Source: Sarcomyxa edulis
Lineage: Eukaryota; Basidiomycota; Agaricomycetes; Agaricales; Mycenaceae
Length of the DNA stretch: 64,000 bases
Direction: 5' to 3'
Assembly: GCA_009761415.1 (NCBI GenBank)
Contig: QUOL01000013.1
Location: forward strand, 672,501-736,500
A program made the translations under genes and the position numbers. A model generated the notes under the pieces. The model made no database searches, had not been told where the DNA came from, and worked only from the letters and a program-made list of their open reading frames with translations. This document shows, one piece after another, positions 42,203 to 53,907 of the stretch (the first letter of the stretch is position 1; each line of letters begins with the position of its first letter).

Positions 42203-43801
42203 ATGAAATCTCTGTCGCTGTCGCTGTCTGTCTTCAGCTCGCTGTGCGCCTTCACGGTATCTGTCGCTTATGCTGGCTCTGTCACCAAACTCGGATCCGT
42301 TTGCACTGTCTATGCGAGTCCAGAGCTGGGTGTTGATGATGCTCCTGCTATCCTATCGGCATTTTCTCTGTGTAACCGAGATGCAGTCATCCGTTTCGAT
42401 AATAGCGTCTTTCATATCGAGAGTGTTATGCAGACCACTGGGTTGCGCAATGTTGTGGTCGATATGCCGGGAACGACTTTACTCGTGAGGTTCTTGCTGT
42501 CTCGTACGTCCTTGTGTCCCTTCTGATGACCAGTCTACGGTGTACGCAGTGGGGAACCAATATCACCTATTGGCGCGCCAATGGGCTAGAATTGGGGTAT
42601 CTCAATATGACCACGGCTTGGATGTTTGGAGGCACCGATGTTGTCTTCAATGGGCATGGAACCGGGACATTTGACGGTAATGGTCAATTATGGTATCATC
42701 TTTCTCAACTCTGATTTATACATTGAGTGACACTGCTGGTACCTACAGGTATGATTTTACGCAAGGCGTTTCCAACCTCCCCGGACGCCCCATCAGCTTG
42801 ATGATTACGAACACTACTCGATCCGTGTTCAATGGTATCCGTTTTGTACAGTCGCAGTTCTGGACAATGGCTATCAAGGATTCGAAGGATGTGTTATTGG
42901 ATGGGATATATATCAATAGCAGTTCTTCTAGCTCGGTATGTCATTGTTTCGATCACAGTCTTACTTTGCATTGCGACCTCATTCGTATCCTAGGCCCCCG
43001 CGCGGAATACCGACGGAGTAGACACCTTCTTCTCCGATCATATCACCTTCAGGAATTGGACCGTCGTCAATGGGGACGACAGTATCTCCCTCAAAGCTAA
43101 TTCCACTAATATCCTCATCCAGGATTCCGTCTTCCATGGAGGACTTGGAGTAGCTATTGGATCCATAGGTCAGTATTTTCATACTTGTGTACAGTGAACG
43201 GGATCTGATGTGCACAGGACAATATCTGGGACAGTCTGAATTTATACAGAACGTCACTGCGGAGCGCGTCCTTTGTCTTGGGTCGAGGTATGCGGGGTAT
43301 ATCAAGACGTGGACTGGGATTCAGCAAGGTTTTCCGCCGAACGGTCCGTCCCTTTTTCCATTCCACTTCATCTACAAGTATCGGCTGATCATCTCTTGAC
43401 TCAAGGAGGAGGAGGTGGACTGGGATTTGCCAAGAATATTAGTAAGCTCACACTAGATCTTAACTCGCCTGCTACTTATTCTTCCGACGATCCCAGCATT
43501 CCGCGATTTCACATTAAGAAACGTCACTCAAGCTGTTGCCTCCATCACGCAATGCACATCGTTTTCTGGAGCGACGGGTGGGTGCGATACATCACTCTTC
43601 CAGTTATCGGATGTAAGGTGGGTGAATATGACTGGGAATGTGCTAGTGAGTACGGTAGCTGGCTTGCAGTGTAGTGGGGCCGCGCCGTGTGAGGGGATTG
43701 AGATGACGGGGTTGGATGGCGTGGAGACGGTGGGTGAGAGGGTAATCAAGTGTAGTAATGTTTTGGATCCCATTGGGTTTAGTTGTACAAGTGGGAGTTG
43801 A
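42203..43801 (+). CDS. Secreted glycoside hydrolase family 28 (polygalacturonase-type)
   Basis: Seven exons (42203-42484, 42550-42692, 42749-42935, 42994-43168, 43218-43343, 43406-43441, 43497-43801) join to 417 residues. The first about 24 residues are a signal peptide (MKSLSLSLSVFSSLCAFTVS). The right-handed beta-helix core shows the GH28 signatures: NTDG (Asp about 211), NGDDS (Asp 232 and 233) and RYAGYIKTWTG. At the usual GHG position the sequence is GGLGVAIGS, as in GH28 subgroups whose third motif differs; this points away from classical endo-polygalacturonase and toward an exo-acting or rhamnogalacturonan-type enzyme. CTSFSGATGGC near the C-terminus supports the fold. It should act outside the cell on pectin. 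The 36-base sixth exon is needed to keep frame. Confidence 0.92.
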
Positions 43802-44886
43802 TAGTATAGTCAAGCTGAGCGCTGAGGCCTTCAGTTGTACCTCACAGAAAAACCTTCCTTGAACATTATCTATATTTAGCCAGTTGATCGACATTGATAT
43901 CCGAGTTGCATCCGAGCTCCGAGTCATTCGAGTCGCTCAACATCTCACTGCCAGCCGGTGTAACAGTACTCTCTTGGAACAATGTCAGTCTATCCAAATC
44001 GAGGGTCATGAAGTGGCCACTGGCGGAGCACCATCAACAAATGATCCTTGGTACCGGCAGTGCCAATATATCATTTCTTGATAATGGCCCGAGTCCATCG
44101 TCCGAGACGATGAAGAGCCCCAATTACCTTGGTAGGCCAGCTTGCCATCTTGCATCATTTCAGACGCGGGTGCTTTGATCTTTTCAGACTGGAAAACTTA
44201 TTCATCGATGACTGGGGAGGGTCAATGACCAAGAAGTATAGAAACATCAATCGTGAGCTCTGGTCGATCGCAACTCGTACATCATGCATCATGGTCTGAT
44301 AACTACTCTCCTCAGGACCCGTGTGGAACCTCCTGGAACCTCACTGTCAGCTCACTGTCAGGCCTCAGGTTGAAGCTGCTCCTCTGCTACGCTGATTAAA
44401 CTCTGCGCAGACATCAATCTTTTGGTGATCATCAGGGAAGTCAACGCATCCGCATCTCCGAGTCTTTCTGGAATCTGGATCTTGAACTGCTTCAAGTCTA
44501 ATCAAGTTAACCTTTGTTGTGATGTAGATGATCCAGGTTGGATTCAGGGCCAAAAATCACCAAACGATACGAATCCGGAGTACTTAGGCTTTATTCGAGG
44601 AACACTGCCATGGGTCATGGCTTCATCTAAACGACATGCATGCGTACTCCCACTATGAAATGCATTCAAATCTCGACTGTTTCACCGTTCAGTCGAGGAA
44701 TCTGATTGTGACGGCAATGAAGTCTTGGGACTTGGCATTGTATCGGATTTGGATGTAGCCTTGCAAAAGCTGTCAGGCCTCCGCCCATTCCCATCTTCGA
44801 AAAAATGATTCAATTTGGACCACCTCGCGAGCTCAGGGTATCGCATTCCTCCCTCCCTCTCTCTCTCCCCTTTTCCTCCTACTGTG
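43802..44886. other. Intergenic with an isolated coding-like stretch
   Basis: At 43894-44130 one frame reads ESFESLNISLPAGVTVLSWN and later HHQQMILGTGSANISFLDNG, ending near a GTAGGC donor-like site. The composition looks protein-like, but I recognise no family and find no start or continuation. The rest is without motifs. The end borders the membrane-protein copy at 44887. Confidence 0.3.
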
Positions 44887-46682
44887 ATGCTGAAGGAATT
44901 TTCCATCTTACACATACTTCTGGGCTGGGCTTTTGGTCTCCTTCACAAGTGGCCAAAGTCTTACAGCGTGTCAAGATTCTGGCCTTGACTGGTACACGAG
45001 CTTTATTGGGGAAACCCCTTGTCGGTTTTGCCGTGTTCTATTCCATATTTTCAACGCCTCACTTGGTAGTTTATAGGTCAAACATATCAACGACTGCGAC
45101 AAATTTGTACTCCTGACTGTATGTCAATTTGTGGATCTGGTGAAATTGCCGACTAATTACCTCTTTTTCTGCTCTTTAGATAGGTTGGGTATTCTCAACA
45201 CTACCACACCCCCGGACAACTGCGATGATGGCCAAGGTAGGTATCTAGCTCTCTGGCTATGCCGCGGCTCAAGCTCATAAGTCACGAATTTATCAAGGAG
45301 ACTGCTGTTGCAATTCGGTTTCCTTTGCTTTGAGCATGCTCTGTTTGAAGTAAGCCACAGCAATTCAGTGTGTACAATCTAGTCCTAATCCACGAACAGT
45401 TGTCAGCAGAATATTGGCACAGGTTCCGGATCCGATGCGAGTATGTATACAGTCCAATTTCACCAGGATCAGAGGTCTAACATATTGCTCAAGGTATAGG
45501 TTCGTATCAGAAATACCTCACCCGAAACGATGGCAGTCAATGTGCCCCAAACGTTAACCAAAGGTGAGTAATTGGGATCCTTTTTTGCAATACTTATTCC
45601 ACTCATTTCTGAGTTTCCAGTCTGCCGACATCTGTGCAGGATAAAGCGTGCTCCACACAGTTAAGGATAGAGAATGCTCTCTATACACTGTTTTGGACCG
45701 ATGGACCTTGGTGAACATCCTTCTACTTCGTGCCAGGAGACGAAACTAATATAATTCGTATACAGGTTCTAGTGCGTCGTTAAGATGGTACCTGAACATC
45801 GAGATCAGAACTCATCGTCTTTCTCCTGCAGCCGTTTTTCAAGAGACTCATTACTCAATGATCGCACTACGCATAACAATACCTTTACGCACTGCCCCTC
45901 GACTCCCCTGAGTACCACGACGTCGTCTCCATCGAGCACTGTTGTAGCTACTAGTACCTCTCAAACCCAGATCCCATCAGCATCTCCTACATCGAGTTCT
46001 TCTACTTCGGAAATTCTTCAAACGACACAATCTTCAACCACCTCGTTATCCTCGTCAGCAGTTCTCAATTCGGCGACTACTACACTGAGTGCATCGTCAT
46101 CGACCTTTCCGAATACCCTGACATCTTCGTCGTCATCGGTGATTACTACACCGAGTCTGGTAGTTGTTCAACCTCAGTCCAAGGTAGACCCTTCAGTGCC
46201 TTCACTACTGGTTCGCCCCGGTCCCATAGTTGGACTTGTAATCGGTTTTTTGGTGTTTTTGGGTTGTCTGATTGCCTTCCTTTGTGTTTTGTGGAGACGA
46301 AGGACTTCTCGGTTGCATGGAGAACAAACGAGCATCCGGGGTACGTCTATCTCTAGAGGCATAGTCATTGATCTGATATTTCCATATAGCAAGACCGTTC
46401 ATCAGCGAAAATTCCCAACGTTCTTCCCCAATGTCTAAAAGTGACTTGATGGCCTTAGGGACTACGAATAGGTCGGTGTCGACCGTAGACTCAGGAACTT
46501 CACCATACATGAGCTTGGATTCAGTCTCAAGTGGTCTTTCCATCCCCTTGCTTGCTCCCGCGCCTTTACCGTCCTCTCAGGAATCAATGTCCGAACATCA
46601 CGTTGATGCAGGTTCGGTCAGAGAACCATTGGGCAGATCGCCTTCTGGGCGCCTCCCACCTGCGTACGGAGCACAGATGTAG
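44887..46682 (+). pseudogene. Cysteine-rich single-pass membrane protein, copy 1, frameshifted in signal peptide
   Basis: Ten exon blocks match copy 2 at 51.8 kb with the same splice sites, including a 6-base microexon (gttcta near 45765). The ectodomain reads CQDSGLDWYTSFIGETPC, QTYQRLRQICTPD, LGILNTTTPPDNCDD, GDCCCNSVSFALSMLCLNCQ, LTRNDGSQCAPN and THNNTFTHC. A Ser/Thr-rich stalk, one membrane segment (GPIVGLVIGFLVFLGCL) with a following RRR, and a tail ending GRSPSGRLPPAY follow. In exon 1 the ATG frame (MLKEFSILHILLGWAF) does not run into the CQDSGLDWY frame: one extra base relative to copy 2 lies between them and no other in-frame ATG exists. Everything downstream is intact, so the defect is either recent, an assembly error, or avoided by an unseen 5' exon. 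Confidence 0.65.
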
Positions 46683-48466
46683 GGGTTTTGTGTTTGTATC
46701 TCTTGGACTACGACGGCTATATACCAGAGTTATTTTCTCGACCCACTATCGTTTCTTGGCACACTCCTTTACTCCAGTTCTTTTTCGATGACCATGCTAC
46801 TTGCTTACTACTACACTACGGTTGCCAGTCTCTATCAGAACCTCGATATCCTAATTCTTAGGTATCTACTTGCGTAAGACGTTCTTTTGGACACGATTGT
46901 CGACGCGCAGTGTCTGAAGGTGTGATAGGGATTTGCGAGATTGACTTTGCTTATGATTTCTCTCGATTATTCCTTAAGACAGAAAAAGTATCTCTGGATC
47001 GAAAGACTTCAGGAAAGTACTAGAACCTGACTGGATGAGATCGTCAGTGCTGTGGAGGGTGTGCCATGGAATGTGAAGCTTACCCGACTTATTGTCACCC
47101 TGAGATAGGATTCGTATCGCGCAATTTTATATCTTTACCTGCGTGTTACGGACAGCCGGTTCAGCAACAAACCGATAATTTGTTAGAAAATGGCGCACGG
47201 AGCTAGATAGCTCCAACGTGCCTCTCGTTAATATTCGGAGAACACTGATTCCTATTGCTTCTCGTCAGGTACTCCTGGTGAAATGTAGCGTTTGGCCCCG
47301 AAATTCTCGCGTAGTAACATACCGACGCCGGTTCAAAAGAAAGAGAATGCGGCAGCAGTTGGCTGGAATTGTCATCGTGAGTACGAGCGGAGACTTAGTA
47401 GTGAATACTGTGGCTCACCGGGCTGGTCAGCACAGTTGTGTCTGCGCTAAGGGAAGTCACTTCATCTGAAGAGCGCCCGGGTCAATCTTGGAAAGATGTG
47501 ATGTAAACGTTGATATGTTTGCCCTGGAATGGATTGAAGTCGAAGCGCCGAAGAAAGAAGGACTGACAAGGTGCTTCCTGACGACTTCCGTGTACCAGTC
47601 GAGCCCGGTTCCCGGACAAGTCATATTATCTTGTCCATCCAAAGGAGAGATGAGAGCCTAGCTGGTTACGGCGAGGTAGGATTGTCTTGAAGATCATAAG
47701 CTACAGATGAGAGATAGAAACACAAATTAGGGTTGTGGCAACGCGCTCTAATAGCCCTCGGTCGGCGGCACCGTTCGCCGTCGATCCATCAGACAAATTC
47801 ACCAACGCTAGCCCTCGCTAGTCTCAGCGCTCGTTGCAAATTGTCCTCAGGTGGCGCCATAGCATTTCGTTTCTACAGTCGTACCCCCAGAAAAAAATCG
47901 TTCTCACCATCGTCTCCCCGCGTCATACGAGGTGCGCTATTTGTTGCACACGGCACAGCACTTCACTGCACAGCATCTCAAAGGCCTATCCAGCGACGAG
48001 CGTACTCTCTTTATTATACGTCGTCGTATTCAAAGTCGGTGCATCGAGCAACCAATCGTTCCAGTTCCTCCAAGACATGCATAGGCGGTGATGCTGTGAC
48101 GGATAGCAGCGGAACGCCGTCTCCGACTATTGATCGCGCGTTGGGAAAGTCCGGGGACTTGGGAATGTAGGGAAGCCTACATCGACCGTTGATGCCAATC
48201 CGATGCCAGTCGGTCGTTGTCTAAGACACGTTGCAGCCTTGGTGAAGGCTAAAGCTGGCAGCATAGGTCCTACTAGACACGAGGATTGATCATGAGAACG
48301 AGATTAGCAATATCATAGCCAGGTTGCGGGTTCCGGCAGTTCATTGAACGTTCAAGTTTTGAGAAAATCACGGAAGAGTCAAGTCGAAAGAACGTCGACG
48401 AGTTTGAACTTGAACTTTGAAGAGTCTCGAGCAAGTCGAGTGCAACCGTGACTGCCAGTGGCAAGC
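46683..48466. other. Intergenic with an inverted exon fragment
   Basis: Apart from the exon fragment at 47560-47660 (listed separately) I see no gene. A 145-codon frame at 47733-48170 is Ser/Arg-rich and without motifs. The segment 48270-48470 just before the mobile element is AG-rich with acttgaactttgaagagtc-type repeats. Confidence 0.4.
47560..47660 (-). pseudogene. First-exon fragment of the cysteine-rich membrane protein, inverted
   Basis: On the minus strand GQDNMTCPGTGLDWYTEVV matches the exon 1 of copy 2 (GQDNTACVGTGLDWYTSYV), then a base is missing so that KHLVS replaces the expected KAPCQ. No further exons follow. It shows a third, inverted copy of the family in this region, cut down to one exon. 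Confidence 0.7.
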
Positions 48467-48470
48467 CAGT

Positions 48471-51150
48471 CACTGTGGGAACGATTTGCACTTAATATGA
48501 GTGCAAATGCACTTATCGGGCAATCTTGACACTTAAATGAAGTGTCATTCTCGAAAGTGTTTTTGGTCCGAAATTTGACGCATTTGGATGCAGTGCATTT
48601 TTTGCACTCAGCCGCCGTGCACTTGGATCGAGTGTTTTTTTACACACTCCCTGATAATGCACTTTGTATAAGTGCTACCTGGTAGGACCTGGCATAATTA
48701 GACTATCTATCGATACCTCTCAACAATTCCAGCTTACCTAGCCGCTATCATTGGCTATCGCACACATCGAGTCGCGTCTTCGACGCGTTCTATCCAGGCG
48801 ATGCTCGATCTTCTCACTATAGTGCCAACGGTAACCCGAGGTGGATGCTCCAGCTTTCATGGTGCGTCAAGATCGCCTCTCGCAGCTTGCCATCATAGGT
48901 CGGGATATAAACTCCAGGTCGAACGGCATACCAAGATTAGGGATTTGCGGTGCATGACTCCGCTGAGTTTTTTTGTACGTCTAGCCATTTCTAATCTCGT
49001 ACGGACCCTCTCACCTACCCACATTATTGATCTAGCTATTCCTCTCCTTCCACGCCAATATTCAACACACAATGACCGGGCGATGAAAGCTCCCTGTGCC
49101 CTTCGTGCTAAACCTTGGATCTCGACACTCTTTGCATGCCCTCTCGGTATCCTTCTGAGCCGTCTACCTCTCAGTTGCCGCCGGACCTTAGTACCGACAT
49201 CTCCATTGCATTCTCTGCTAAAACCACTACTCCGGGCTCTCCTTGTTGATAGCGACTTCATGCGACTTCGCCTCACCTAACCTCATGTGCTCGCAGACTC
49301 GCAGGATATTTGGGGGGGACGGCGAGATCAGGGTCTGACTCCAGGAAGGTCGGAGGATACACGGTATCGTGGTCCCGCGAATCGCGATCTCTGCGTATAT
49401 ACTGTCAACCACAATTGACAAGGCTTGCATACCTAATATCGTCCTCTTCCGATGTCGTTATCCAGAATGCCTTCCCATCCTCTCTATCAGATGTAGTACA
49501 CCGTACAACACTCACCCACGATGCGATGTCATAGCCTGACCGGTCACTGTTCTCCAAACTCTAGATATGCCCGTACACCATCTCCTGATCTCATTACTCA
49601 AGGGGGAGTCTCTTAATAATGTCTGCACGCTCTACTTCTGCCATTGAGAAACGCGTCTGCACTCAGTGCGGCACTGCTGTCTAGAAGAGATTTCTGTGAG
49701 CCCTAGTCTACAATGTCGGAGGATTCAGGGAGACTACCGAGGAAAATACCCTAGCAAGTTGCTCAGGGGGATGTATAGTGTTATATAGATCTATGCGTGC
49801 GTGGACCCAAAGCTCGAGCTTCGAAGACGCGGACTCGGAAGACGCGATCGAGCATTGAGCGGAGTTTGAAATGACTTCATACTTCATTACCCTCATGTGC
49901 GCGGGGTGTCGTCTGGGCTCCTGCTTCCGCCTCTCTCTTAACTTGCTCAGCTATCAGATACATCTCAATAAGATCCTATCTGTGATCTCTGTTCTCCTTT
50001 ACCAGAGGAGCAAGCTCAAAATTGACCCGGCAACAGCCCAGATACAACATTTTCCAAGAATTTCGCAATAGGACCATATACCAGGTGTAGTTGTCGTCCT
50101 TTCACGCGTCAAACACACCAATTATGATATATAATGATCCAGTGTATTGTATACTAGCTGAAATACGCGTCAAGACATATTTTCACTGAGGATGATGCAC
50201 TTTAGGATGCTAGTACGTACTTGTCTTATATATTTGCACTGGACTCATTCAATATTCAATGTTCTAGAATGTTACAGCTTCAAGAACCCTTCCCACATTA
50301 CACCAGAGCAGTCCTCGACAATCCCGCTCCCAAGGTTCATGTTCCTGCCGGAGCTTTTCCGGGAAGTGGTACTACCACTAGTAGATCGGACATCTCACTC
50401 TACATGGTGCGTTATTGAGCTCTCTAAGACTCTATTTCCTCATTTGTGACTTTGTTGCCCTTTCCCTGATGCCCTTCCTCCCTGGGTATCAGTCCTCTCG
50501 AGTACTCGTTATGGAGCACTCGTCCGGAGTCGTCCCGGTTGAACTCTTGCATACAGTCGTGCTGCTTGGCCGGAGATACTGTACAGCCTCTCCAACTCGG
50601 ATCTACGCTATCAGTCATTGTAGAGTTGCTTTGTCGACGATAAGTACCATTTCATTCTCAGTCCTTGACTTCTCCACTCACATCTCAATTTTCTCGTTCG
50701 ATAGACGTCTCAACTTTCCTCGCTCGAAGGACAAGCTTCTCAGGCCCGATGTTTGCTCACTGAACATCTTTATTCAAAGTTTCATCACTTCTGGAGTGGC
50801 GAGATCATCTCACGCGGGTGGATTTGGGTGGATAGATATCTCACTGTAGTGCCAGTAGTATTGCGGCGGGTGCGCCGCGAGAAATAGAACCCATTTATCC
50901 ACTCCTTACAAGTGTCTTTTGCACTGCTTATAAGTGTTTTCATCACTCGATACAAGTGCATAAAACTCTCATATAAAGTGTGCTGAACACTTCATTTGAG
51001 TGTTTTAAAAGGCCGAAGCAGTGTTTTTTGCACTTCATACGAGTGCATTTTCGCACTTATTCTGAGTGTATCACACTTCATCCAAGTGTTTTTCGCACTT
51101 CATCTAAGTGTTTCACGCACTTATATTGAGTGCAAATCGTTCCTACAGTG
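48471..51150. mobile_element. 2.7-kb inverted-repeat element with subterminal palindrome arrays
   Basis: The ends CACTGTGGGAACGATTTGCA (48471) and, inverted, CACTGTAGGAACGATTTGCA (51150) form about 34-base terminal repeats with three mismatches. Both sides are flanked by CAGT (48467-48470 and 51151-51154), a possible 4-base target duplication. Inside each end lies an array of 17-base palindromes of the form RCACTT-N5-RAGTGY: about six in 48485-48675 and at least seven in 50905-51137. Such arrays resemble transposase-binding sites of CACTA/EnSpm-type elements, but those usually make a 3-base duplication, so the class is tentative. Internal frames encode no transposase, hence non-autonomous. 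It separates the two membrane-protein copies. Confidence 0.75.
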
Positions 51151-51154
51151 CAGT

Positions 51155-51846
51155 GGTCCCGAGCGAGTGTTTGGCCGAGACCTTGATAACAAACATAGTA
51201 CCTCCGTGATTCCGTCGGGTGATTTTCTAAATCTCCCAAGTCGACGTGGACGTCGTTTCTCTGGTTGGCCAGTAGCAGCCGAGTCCTCTTCGAAGTCGAG
51301 ATATCTTGATATCGATAGAGCCATGATGCATGGATCCTCGCAGACTGTAGCTTCTAGCCGATCCTAAGGCTACGATCAAACAAGGTGATGAAAAAGTTTT
51401 GGCGCATCAGTCTAGACGAGCCTTCCTGCCAGTGGTTGCTTCCTGGCCCACGGACGTTCGAGTCTACGCCCCCCAAACTACGACTCCATAATTCCCAGAA
51501 CCATATCGGGCTCCTTTCGAGGACACTCGCATCGAACACTGCGCGGGACGATTGGATACACGTACTGTTTTGCAAAACTAACGCCTTAGGTATCCGGATG
51601 CTCGAGCGCTTCAACGAAATGATCCAGTCGACGGCTGTCGACGGATCTGATGACAGCCAATCCGGCTGATAGGCGAAATATCATAGAGGACTTATGTAAT
51701 ATGTGCCTGATCGTACCCATCAAGCCCGTCCCCGTGAAATTGCCCTAAGTGTGCAATGGTGGTCAAACATCTTCCAAACAATTCCCCTCGTTTTGCGCTC
51801 AGTGCGTCGCATGTTCTCTCTCTTCTCCCCTCCCTTTCGACCAGCA
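51155..51846. other. Intergenic before membrane-protein copy 2
   Basis: A 94-codon plus frame and an 86-codon minus frame overlap here without motifs. The frame at 51703 continues in phase into the start of copy 2 and offers two upstream ATGs, but the family start fits 51847. Nothing else seen. Confidence 0.4.
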
Positions 51847-53584
51847 ATGCTGGAGGTTTTCACCATCTTCTGCCTACTGAGCTGGGCATGGGTTCCTTCT
51901 GTGAGCGGCCAAGATAATACCGCGTGCGTAGGTACCGGGCTCGACTGGTATACGAGTTACGTTGGGGAGACTCCTTGTCAGTCTATCATGTAATTTCATC
52001 CTCTATATATATTCACGCCTGTCTCGCTGTCTAATAGGTCAAACATACGAACAACTTCGACAAATTTGCAATCCTAACTGTACGATCGATGTCTCTGAAT
52101 ACCCCATTGTTGCTGCTAATATTTTGCCTCGCTCTTCAGATAAATTGGGTCTCCTCAATGTCTCCACCATACCTCCCGACACCTGCAATGATGTACCAGG
52201 TAGGTTCTCCGTTCCATGACTACCATTTCAAGTCACGAACCACGTTTGTCCAGGGGATTGCTGTTGCAACTCTATGGCCTTCGATTTGAGCATGCTCTGC
52301 CTGAAGTAAGTGGTATTGATGCAGTATATACGGGTTCTAATTCATGTGACTCAGTTGTCAGCACGACATTGGCAACGGTCCTGGCTACGATGCAAGTATG
52401 TCTACACATTGATTTCCAAGGGCCAAAGTCTGATGTTACCCTCAAGATAACGATGCGTATTGGATATACCTCACCCAAAGTGACGGGAGCCAATGCTCTC
52501 CAATTTTGAACCAAAGGTGAGTCATTTGCGAGAGTTCGCGAGAGTTTTACTCACGCATAATATTCTAGTTTCCCAACGTCTGTGCAGCAAAGTGTGTGCT
52601 CCAGTACGCAGCTCAAAATCGAAGATGATATCTATCGACGGATCTTCTGGAATGTCGGGACTTGGTAAGCCTCGAGTTTCCATGTTCATCCCTAAATAGA
52701 GCACTGAGACCTCTTCATATATAGGTTCTAGTACGTTGCTGAGATCACCCGAATGATTTAAAGCACTCATCAGATTTCCCTCACAGCCAATTCACTAAGG
52801 ACACTATACTTCAAGATCGCATAGCAAACAACAACAATACCTTCACGCAATGTTCGTTGTTACTCTCGAGCACTACAACATCATCTCAGCCAGTGTCAGC
52901 TTCGTCGAGTTCTTCTCCTGCGAGTTCCTCACCAACCAGTCTTTCTACTTCGAGCAGTGCTCAAACCCAATCGTCATCGGTGACCTCTACATCCTCTTCT
53001 GCTGTAGTAGGCACAGAATCCTCAATCAACTCGCTGTCCAAATCGGGGTCCCGTTCGGCGCTGAATCACCCTGGTCCTATCGTCGGGATCGTGCTTGGTA
53101 TATTGGTATTTTTGGGAGCACTCCTTGTCTCCCTTTGGCTTCTACGGAAGCGAAGGTTGCACAGAAATCAGTCGATCACCATCGGTACGTGAAATACTAT
53201 GTTTGAAAGACGAGTTCGTTCAATCAAGATCGCTGTACAGAACCCGATTCTGACCCAGAGCCGTATACAACAACACCTTTTATCAGCGAAACTTGGCCAC
53301 CTGCCCCTTCGATGTCCAACAATAACTTATGGACCTTGTCACCGACGGGAGGAATGACGTCCTCGAAGGACACGATAACGAGTTCATCAGTATCAGGCCC
53401 TTCGCCTGTTCCCTCGACTTTACCTTACGTTAGATCAGAATTAGCAGAGAGTGGTCCCTCGCGGCTACCACTGCCGTCCCCTAATGAGCCCATGCTAGAA
53501 CGCCACGTTGACGCGGGTTCGATCGCAGTATTGGGCAGGTCACCCTCCGGACGCCTTCCACCTGCGTATAGAGACGACTTCTAA
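51847..53584 (+). CDS. Cysteine-rich single-pass membrane protein, copy 2, intact
   Basis: Ten exons (51847-51976, 52038-52079, 52140-52199, 52254-52305, 52355-52395, 52447-52516, 52569-52664, 52725-52730, 52787-53184, 53241-53584) join to 412 residues. A signal peptide (MLEVFTIFCLLSWAWVPSVS) leads to an ectodomain with at least ten Cys, including GDCCCNSMAFDLSMLCLNCQ. A Ser/Thr-rich stalk, one membrane helix (PGPIVGIVLGILVFLGALL) with basic stop-transfer LRKRRLHR, and a cytosolic tail ending GRSPSGRLPPAYRDDF follow. The 6-base exon 52725-52730 is needed for WFYQFTKD. This type of protein is widespread in mushrooms and uncharacterised; a surface sensor or wall-linked role is a guess from topology. 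Confidence 0.82.
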
Positions 53585-53907
53585 TCAACTTCTAATATGC
53601 ATGTACATTTTTGTGTCGACAATAAGTTGGCACGTAACCTTTGGCTGTCGTGACGACTAGTACCTATTACAAGGGCTTTTTTCTTGGACTACCTTTACGC
53701 TCTTTGTTTCTATACCCAGTTACCCCCATATGTTCCTACGTACAGTTCTTCAATTACGAGTGTATATACATACGCATTCGATGGCTGGCCTTGGGCTGGC
53801 CAAGAGTTCGAAGCCTACGCATTTTTTGATGATTTTGCCAAACATGTCCACGTGAACAATCTGCCGATTCTATTTCGAGCGATCACCTCACGATCCTCGC
53901 CAATGTC
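53585..53907. promoter_or_regulatory. Intergenic, presumed WDR59 promoter
   Basis: About 320 bases after the membrane-protein stop, with short overlapping frames only. No specific element assigned. Confidence 0.35.

Noticed and set aside
43140..43165. Loss of the GH28 catalytic His (GHG replaced by GLG) as a sign of a dead enzyme
   Set aside because: Some GH28 subgroups naturally differ at this motif, and the catalytic Asp residues are intact.
43441..43672. Alternative GH28 reading through 43442-43496 as coding
   Set aside because: It destroys the FTLRNVTQAV and CTSFSGATGGC core; splicing 43442-43496 restores both in phase.
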